Made by a program: the position numbers and the translations under genes. Shown here in pieces: positions 59,060-64,000 of a DNA stretch of 64,000 bases (the first letter of the stretch is position 1; each line of letters opens with the position of its first letter). Under the pieces are notes generated by a model. That model was not told where the DNA came from. It saw only the letters and a list, made by a program, of their open reading frames with translations, and searched no databases. The DNA comes from Spirochaetales bacterium Spiro_10 (GTDB lineage: Bacteria; Spirochaetota; Spirochaetia; Treponematales; Treponemataceae), in the NCBI GenBank assembly GCA_001604405.1, contig LVBL01000003.1:62001-126000 (forward strand), given 5' to 3'.

Positions 59060-62000
59060 GGATTACGCGGCGCGCCCTTCTTGTCCTGTCGTTCCTCGTG
59101 TCGTTGAACGCATGGGCGGAAGAGCGAACCGTCAAGATCGAATCGGCCAGAATCACCGAATACGTAAAACGGACCGAACCCGCGGGCGTCGCGGAGGGCG
59201 CGACCGCCTCGACGGGAACCTACGGCGAGGAGATCCTCAGGTTTACCGGCGACGTCGTCATCGTGGTGACCGAAGGCTCTTCCGTTTCGCGCATAGGCGC
59301 CGACGAGATACTGTTCGACAAGTCGCGCGACACGCTCGAGGCGCGCGGAAACGTCACGTACGAGCATTCGACGGGCAAGAGCGGAGGCGAGAAGTACCGT
59401 GGAGAGGCGCTCCTGTTCGACATAAAAAAGCAGGAAGGCGTTTTCATGAAGGGCGTCGTGACCCAGGACTCGGGCAAGAAGGACGGCGATCCGTACATAA
59501 TCCACGCCGAGATCACGGGACGCGACTCGAGCTCGACGATAGCCTTCAAGGACGCGGTGCTGACGACTTGCGACGAGGACGAGCCGCATTGGTCCATCAA
59601 CGCGTCCCGCGTATGGCTCCTGCCGGGAAACGAGATCGCGATACTGAACGGGATACTGTATATCGGCCCGCTTCCCGTTTTCTACATACCGTTCTTCTAC
59701 TATCCCGGCGACGAGATGATCGTCCATCCCGTATTCGGCTTCAGAAATCGCGAGGGGTATTTCGTCCAGACAACGACGTACCTCGCGGGAAGGAAACCGC
59801 TCCCGCAAAAGGACGCGAAGGAGGGAACGTCGTTCGCGGATTTTCTCCAGGGTGATACCCTGAAGGAGCAGAGGAGGGAAGGCCTATTCCTGAGAAACCT
59901 TCCCGAGGATGCCAAGGACTCGAACGGGGATTACCTGAAACTCATGGTCGACGGCTACTCGTCACTCGGCGCCATGGTCGGCGTAGACGGGTCGTTCCAG
60001 ACGTCCGGTTACGTGAACTCCGTCAAGTTCCTCGGATCAGTCGCGTTCTCGAAAACCCTCTTCGCGCCGTCCTCAGGCATTCTCTACTCGACGTACGACT
60101 CCCTTGGAAACGAGCATTACAACAAGGGCATATTCTTCGGGAACGAGATCCCCGTCCGGTACCGGACCGAGTTTTCCCTCAAGATGGACAAGAAACCCTT
60201 TCAGCTTTCCGTGTCGCTGCCCCTCGTGTCCGATCCCGAATATATGGACGATTTCTTTGACAGGTCCGAAGATCTCAACTGGTTCAAATTCCTCACCGAA
60301 CAGGCGGAGCTTGCCCGGGACGACAATGATACCGACGAGACGACGTACTCATGGACCGTATCCGGATCGATAAAGCCGGACATGTCCTGGTCGGGCCCCT
60401 GGCTCGATACCCTGAGCGTCTCGACGCTCTCGGGAGTGATGACCTTCAACTCCAAGACAAACTCGACGCTTTCGGGTGAGGAGGCGCTGTACTCCCCCGA
60501 GCGGCTGTTCTACTACCCTGAATTGATCAAGCCGGAGATCCGCGTTTCGATGGGAGGAACCCTTCTTTCGTCCGCGAACGAACCGGCCGCGCGAAGCGCG
60601 AGACAGGAGACGGGAACGCTGGGAAATCCCTTCAAGGAAGAACCCGCGGATTCGTCCGCGGCGGTTTCGGACAAAAAAGGCGTAAGCGAGTCCAAGGAAG
60701 GTCAGTCATCCGGCGAATCCCAGGAGGCAGCAACCAAGCAAAAAACGGTTGACGCGTTTTTGCCGCCGCTTTCGGGGGCCGTCACCCCGGTGAGCGGAAT
60801 TGGCGACACGGCATATTCGGTTACATGGGGTTTTGATCCGCAGTATATCCAGGAAATCCGGTATAGCCCCGCGGGATGGAATCAGCCGTCCGACATCGAC
60901 TGGAACGATTACTCCTCGCTGTATTACCAGTTGAGGGCCTCGGCCAGAATAAGGGGGCTCTATTCCGTCGACAATGACTTCCTGTCCCTTTCGTCGATGC
61001 TTTCATTCAGCGGTACGTATCAGGACCACCCCTGGCTGTCCGCGGACGTCTATGATACTGCCGCAAAGCGCGACGCCGTGGTTTTGAGCGATTACAAGGC
61101 GTCGGTATACCAGGTCACATCGACGGACTCCGTCAAATTCGTGCCCTTCAACCGTGACGAGCTTCTCAAGCCGGTATCCCTTGCGTGGGACTTCAAGGGC
61201 GATCTTATAAAAAACGAGTTTACCGGAACGGTGGCGGACCCCGCGTGGGAAAACCGACCGTTCGAATGGAGCAAGGACTACGTTTCGACACATACCGCGA
61301 CCTCGGTTGTCGGCGTCGCGCTCGGTCCCTACGAGCAGAAAGTGACCTTCGTGAACAACCTTCCTCCCTTGCTTCAGTCCTATTCCGGCACCGCGCAATT
61401 TGCCTGGCTGTACGGCACGCTGACCATGACGTCGAAGCTCTATGAGAAGGAGGTCGCCGCCGGGGAAAACGACTGGCTCTGGGATCCGCTCAAAAGCACG
61501 CTGAACTGGTCGTTTCCGATAGGACTCAAGCTAACGCAGGAATACACGCACAGTATCGAGGAGAACGAGCCTTCCCGCCTGTATTTCTCCGCCTCCTACG
61601 GGAGTCTTTCGGCGTATTACACCATGACGAGCGCGATCCCGTACCGGCTCGATATCATGCAAGGCTGGGTTCTCGACGGTACGGCAAAGGAGTTCGTTCC
61701 CTCAGACGCCGGACTGACCTATGACAACAGCGCGAAGCCGTTAAGCATATACAGATGGAACAACCGTCTGTATCTGAACCTGTCCCTGTACTCCAATCTC
61801 AAATTCGACCTGTTGCGCATAACAAACAGCAGTTTCACCTTCTCGCCAAAGCTGACGTTCAAGGTGTACGACTTTCTCGACCTGTCGCTCAGTTCGACAA
61901 GCTCGAACGAGGTGATCGCCCGCTATTTCCAGGACTGGATGGACTTGCCCGTAACGCTGCCAGGAGAGACCAATATCGTAAAGGACCTCGTCAAGTCGTT

Positions 62001-62271
62001 CAATTTTTTCAACACGTCGGACCGGGAGATGTCAGGATTCAAGCTAAAAAACATGAAATTCGGAATGACGCACTACCTGCATGACTGGACGATGAATCTC
62101 GATATTACCGTGGAACCGACCCTCAGGTCCTCGGGATCCTCGTATTACTACGATTTTACCCCGACCGTAGACTTCATCGTTCAGTGGAAACCGATCTCCG
62201 ACATAAAGACGAGGGTACGGTCCAAGGAAGGGGTGTTTACGTTAAATACCACGGACAGCGACGATGACTAG
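59056..62271 (+). CDS. lptD: LptD/OstA-family outer-membrane protein
   Basis: 1071 residues. Signal peptide ([15 protein letters not shown]), an N-terminal OstA/jellyroll domain (about 55-190; [45 protein letters not shown]), the LptD hallmark [25 protein letters not shown], and [16 protein letters not shown] long C-terminal barrel follows to the end. LptD with LptE inserts LPS in the outer leaflet. A low-complexity, Ser/Glu/Lys-rich insert without strands lies at about residues 512-580. Cargo in a treponeme-like cell is uncertain. Starts on the uvrA stop. Confidence 0.88.
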   Translation: MRITRRALLVLSFLVSLNAWAEERTVKIESARITEYVKRTEPAGVAEGATASTGTYGEEILRFTGDVVIVVTEGSSVSRIGADEILFDKSRDTLEARGNVTYEHSTGKSGGEKYRGEALLFDIKKQEGVFMKGVVTQDSGKKDGDPYIIHAEITGRDSSSTIAFKDAVLTTCDEDEPHWSINASRVWLLPGNEIAILNGILYIGPLPVFYIPFFYYPGDEMIVHPVFGFRNREGYFVQTTTYLAGRKPLPQKDAKEGTSFADFLQGDTLKEQRREGLFLRNLPEDAKDSNGDYLKLMVDGYSSLGAMVGVDGSFQTSGYVNSVKFLGSVAFSKTLFAPSSGILYSTYDSLGNEHYNKGIFFGNEIPVRYRTEFSLKMDKKPFQLSVSLPLVSDPEYMDDFFDRSEDLNWFKFLTEQAELARDDNDTDETTYSWTVSGSIKPDMSWSGPWLDTLSVSTLSGVMTFNSKTNSTLSGEEALYSPERLFYYPELIKPEIRVSMGGTLLSSANEPAARSARQETGTLGNPFKEEPADSSAAVSDKKGVSESKEGQSSGESQEAATKQKTVDAFLPPLSGAVTPVSGIGDTAYSVTWGFDPQYIQEIRYSPAGWNQPSDIDWNDYSSLYYQLRASARIRGLYSVDNDFLSLSSMLSFSGTYQDHPWLSADVYDTAAKRDAVVLSDYKASVYQVTSTDSVKFVPFNRDELLKPVSLAWDFKGDLIKNEFTGTVADPAWENRPFEWSKDYVSTHTATSVVGVALGPYEQKVTFVNNLPPLLQSYSGTAQFAWLYGTLTMTSKLYEKEVAAGENDWLWDPLKSTLNWSFPIGLKLTQEYTHSIEENEPSRLYFSASYGSLSAYYTMTSAIPYRLDIMQGWVLDGTAKEFVPSDAGLTYDNSAKPLSIYRWNNRLYLNLSLYSNLKFDLLRITNSSFTFSPKLTFKVYDFLDLSLSSTSSNEVIARYFQDWMDLPVTLPGETNIVKDLVKSFNFFNTSDREMSGFKLKNMKFGMTHYLHDWTMNLDITVEPTLRSSGSSYYYDFTPTVDFIVQWKPISDIKTRVRSKEGVFTLNTTDSDDD

Positions 62272-62280
62272 CCTCGAACC

Positions 62281-62310
62281 TTGACGGTTCGGTCAAGATA
62301 TATGTACACT
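62281..62310 (+). promoter_or_regulatory. Candidate promoter of phoH within a hairpin
   Basis: TTGACG (62281-62286), an 18-nt spacer and TACACT (62305-62310). CGAACC (62275-62280) and GGTTCG (62286-62291) form an inverted repeat around the -35. The predicted start near 62317 is just before AAGAGG. It lies directly after the lptD stop. Confidence 0.45.
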
Positions 62311-62327
62311 TTCCCGAAGAGGTTTAT

Positions 62328-63275
62328 TTGGACAACGGATATACGATAGTATTGGGCGACAGGGACATTTTACACGCCGTTTGCGGGGTAAATGACGGTA
62401 ATCTGCGCGCTATAGAGGATTATCTCGGAGTCCCGGTGTTGACGAGGGGAAACGAACTCACCGTCGCCTCTGACGACGATGACGTCTGTCGCAAATTTCA
62501 GGGTCTCGTTGACGCGGTTCTCTCGGGTCACGAGCGTTCCCCGGGCGGTTACCCGGGGATGATCCCCGACTTGATAGCCGGGATGGAAGAAGGATTCGGC
62601 GAGTCCCTGAACCAGGCCTGCATTCGGATTCCCCAGGCCTCTTCTCCCGTCGTACCGAGAACGATCCGTCAGGCAGAGCTGATACGCGCCCTTGAAACCC
62701 ACGACATGGTTTTCTCGGTCGGCCCCGCTGGGTGCGGGAAGACGTTCATCGCCGTCGCGCACGCCCTTCAGCGCGTACTGAGCCATCAATACCGAAAGCT
62801 GATTCTGACCCGTCCCGTCGTGGAGGCGGGCGAGAATCTCGGCTTTTTGCCGGGCGATCTCGAGCAAAAGCTCGATCCCTATCTTCGCCCGTTGCAGGAC
62901 GCCATGGAGGAACTCGTTCCGCGCGAGACCATCAAGCGGATGAGCGAGTCCGGAGTGATCGAGATAGCCCCGCTCGCCTATATGAGGGGAAGGAGCCTTT
63001 CCAACGCGATAATACTACTTGACGAGGCGCAAAACACGACACGCGAACAGATGAAGATGTTCTTGACCCGCCCGGGCGAGAACTCGAAGGCGATTATCAC
63101 CGGCGACATTACGCAAGTCGATTTGCCCAGTCGCGTGGAGTCCGGTCTCGTATCGGCCATGCGCGTGCTTGGGGGAATACCGGAGATCGCGTTCGTAACG
63201 CTCGAAGACAGGGACGTTGTGCGTAATCCGTTGGTCAGGAAGATAGTGCAGGCATATGAGCAAAAGAATTCGTGA
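62328..63275 (+). CDS. phoH: PhoH-family ATPase
   Basis: 315 residues from TTG 62328 with GAAGAGG 5 nt upstream. A small N-terminal domain (LGDRDILHAVCGVNDGNLRAIEDYLGVPVLTRGNELTV) is followed by the P-loop ATPase: VFSVGPAGCGKTFIAVAHAL, LTRPVVEAGENLGFLPGDLEQKLDPYLRPLQDAM, NAIILLDEAQNTTREQMKMFLTRPGENSKAIITGDITQVDLP. PhoH (YbeZ type) is linked to ribosome/RNA quality control together with YbeY, usually encoded next to it. Here the next gene is the PgpH-type phosphodiesterase, the phoH-pgpH order of many Firmicutes. Confidence 0.93.
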   Translation: MDNGYTIVLGDRDILHAVCGVNDGNLRAIEDYLGVPVLTRGNELTVASDDDDVCRKFQGLVDAVLSGHERSPGGYPGMIPDLIAGMEEGFGESLNQACIRIPQASSPVVPRTIRQAELIRALETHDMVFSVGPAGCGKTFIAVAHALQRVLSHQYRKLILTRPVVEAGENLGFLPGDLEQKLDPYLRPLQDAMEELVPRETIKRMSESGVIEIAPLAYMRGRSLSNAIILLDEAQNTTREQMKMFLTRPGENSKAIITGDITQVDLPSRVESGLVSAMRVLGGIPEIAFVTLEDRDVVRNPLVRKIVQAYEQKNS

Positions 63276-64000
63276 AGGTTCCGTTTTTACCAGGATGCTG
63301 ACGCGGCGGATGCTCCGCAATCGCAGCGAAATCGCCCTTATGGTCGCCTCGTTTCTGGCGCTTTTGTTGGCGACGTATTTCGGTTCGGTGCAGGTTAACG
63401 GCATCAGGCGGCTGAGCCTTTCCGACTTCGAGATCGGAAAGGTCGCGGATCGGGACGTGGTGGCAAGCAGGGAGATATCATTCGTCGACGAATACGCGAC
63501 AAGGATACGAAGGGAGGCGAGGCAGCGGCTCGTCACGGCCGTGTTCCGGTACGACCGCTCGGTTTCCGCCTCTATGCTGGAATCCTTCGAGGGCTTCACG
63601 GTTTTCCTGGACAGGCTGTACCAGCGATCCACGGGCATCGAGCAGTTCATGCTCGAGCTTCAGCAGGAATATCCCGGCGTCCTTGAGCGCAAGCAGATGC
63701 AGGCCCTCTACATGAATCCCGACAGGAGCGGATTCCTGTCCACGACGCGCATGGTCTTCAAGCAGATCGTCAGCGAGGGAGTCGTCGCGTTTCCCGACGA
63801 GGGGATGAACAGGTTCAACCAGACCGACGTGGAGGTCGTGCGTTGGAAGAACGACCGTCAGGAACGGTCGGAGGTTCCCAAGGATTCGCTGCTGACGCTG
63901 AACGACTTGCGTTCGAGAATCCAGTCCTCGCTAACGGTCATGCGGAAGGGCCCCGCTATAACGGATCAGATACTCGCCGTCATCAGGCCCTTCGTGAAGG
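63256..64000 (+). CDS. PgpH/YqfF-type 7TM HD-domain phosphodiesterase, N-terminal part (runs past window)
   Basis: ATG 63256 lies inside the end of phoH (20-base overlap) and the frame is open to the last base, giving at least 248 residues. One N-terminal membrane segment (IALMVASFLALLLATYFG) is followed by the start of an extracytoplasmic domain with the family pattern FEIGKVADRDVVASREISFVDEYATRIRREARQRLVTAVFRYD. In homologues this domain is followed by seven membrane helices and a cytoplasmic HD hydrolase that cleaves c-di-AMP. Those parts lie outside the window. ybeY would be expected next. Confidence 0.8.
   Translation, partial: MSKRIREGSVFTRMLTRRMLRNRSEIALMVASFLALLLATYFGSVQVNGIRRLSLSDFEIGKVADRDVVASREISFVDEYATRIRREARQRLVTAVFRYDRSVSASMLESFEGFTVFLDRLYQRSTGIEQFMLELQQEYPGVLERKQMQALYMNPDRSGFLSTTRMVFKQIVSEGVVAFPDEGMNRFNQTDVEVVRWKNDRQERSEVPKDSLLTLNDLRSRIQSSLTVMRKGPAITDQILAVIRPFVK

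Noticed and set aside
1-64000. Mobile element, phage or defence island
   Set aside because: No transposase, integrase, terminal repeats, toxin-antitoxin or restriction genes were recognised; gene content and style are uniform core genome.

Overview
The window looks like chromosomal core sequence from a GC-rich treponeme-like spirochaete (Spirochaetales/Treponemataceae). I base this on gene order and on family forms typical of spirochaetes: tamB-bamA-skp-mutS in a row (the order I remember as TP0325-TP0328 in Treponema pallidum), uvrA followed by an LptD-type gene (TP0514-TP0515), rimP-nusA-infB-rbfA-truB-ribF-rpsO-pnp, and a GreA of about 890 residues. I see no rRNA, phage, insertion sequence, integrase or CRISPR array. 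Codon use looks even throughout, and no stretch over 300 bases lacks a gene. No species can be named from this window.

Layout. 1-336 is the tail of an outer-membrane barrel gene plus a terminator. 418-2129 holds a long uracil phosphoribosyltransferase and a TPR lipoprotein. 2150-6849 (minus) is tmk, an unknown exported protein, aroB, a cysteine desulfurase and thiI. 6892-17823 (plus) is an envelope-biogenesis block (tamB, bamA, skp) followed by mutS and a comF-like gene. 17882-33810 (plus) is a long, tightly packed run: rimP-nusA-infB-rbfA-truB-ribF-rpsO-pnp-M16 protease-dut-lptF-lptG-tgt-HEAT-repeat protein. It starts at a TTGACA promoter followed by an attenuator-like terminator and a second hairpin. 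33811-39447 (minus) is a TPR protein, giant GreA and a VWA membrane protein. 39537-43311 (plus) is rpe and three poorly known envelope/TPR proteins. prs (minus) diverges from recA (plus), and recA leads into folK-scpA-scpB-pseudouridine synthase-cmk-rpsA-sigma54 activator-TPR protein-CHASE2 cyclase-lipoprotein. A tRNA-Val with its own promoter and terminator precedes uvrA-lptD, and the window ends in phoH and the start of a PgpH-type HD phosphodiesterase gene.

How the genes fit together. Three themes run through the window. The first is building a diderm envelope (TamB, BamA, Skp, LptD, LptF, LptG, several exported TPR/HEAT proteins). The second is transcription/translation machinery (NusA, IF2, RbfA, RimP, TruB, S15, S1, Tgt, ThiI, GreA, PNPase). 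The third is DNA maintenance and nucleotide supply (MutS, UvrA, RecA, ScpAB, Dut, Tmk, Cmk, Prs, UPRT).

The most interesting signals are these. (1) Several genes at the head of transcription units (aroB, rpe, uvrA, probably prs and tamB) have a -10 element ending only 5-11 nt before the start codon and no Shine-Dalgarno, which points to leaderless mRNAs. (2) The leader upstream of rimP-nusA-infB looks like a NusA feedback attenuator. (3) Several core proteins carry odd variants or added parts: NusA with a C-terminal zinc ribbon, IF2 with GYQGGPGR repeats, Tmk without the P-loop lysine, a sigma54 activator with GAFTDA instead of GAFTGA, RibF without a recognisable kinase domain, and GreA fused to about 730 extra residues. 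I did not find a clearly new multi-gene defence or mobile system.
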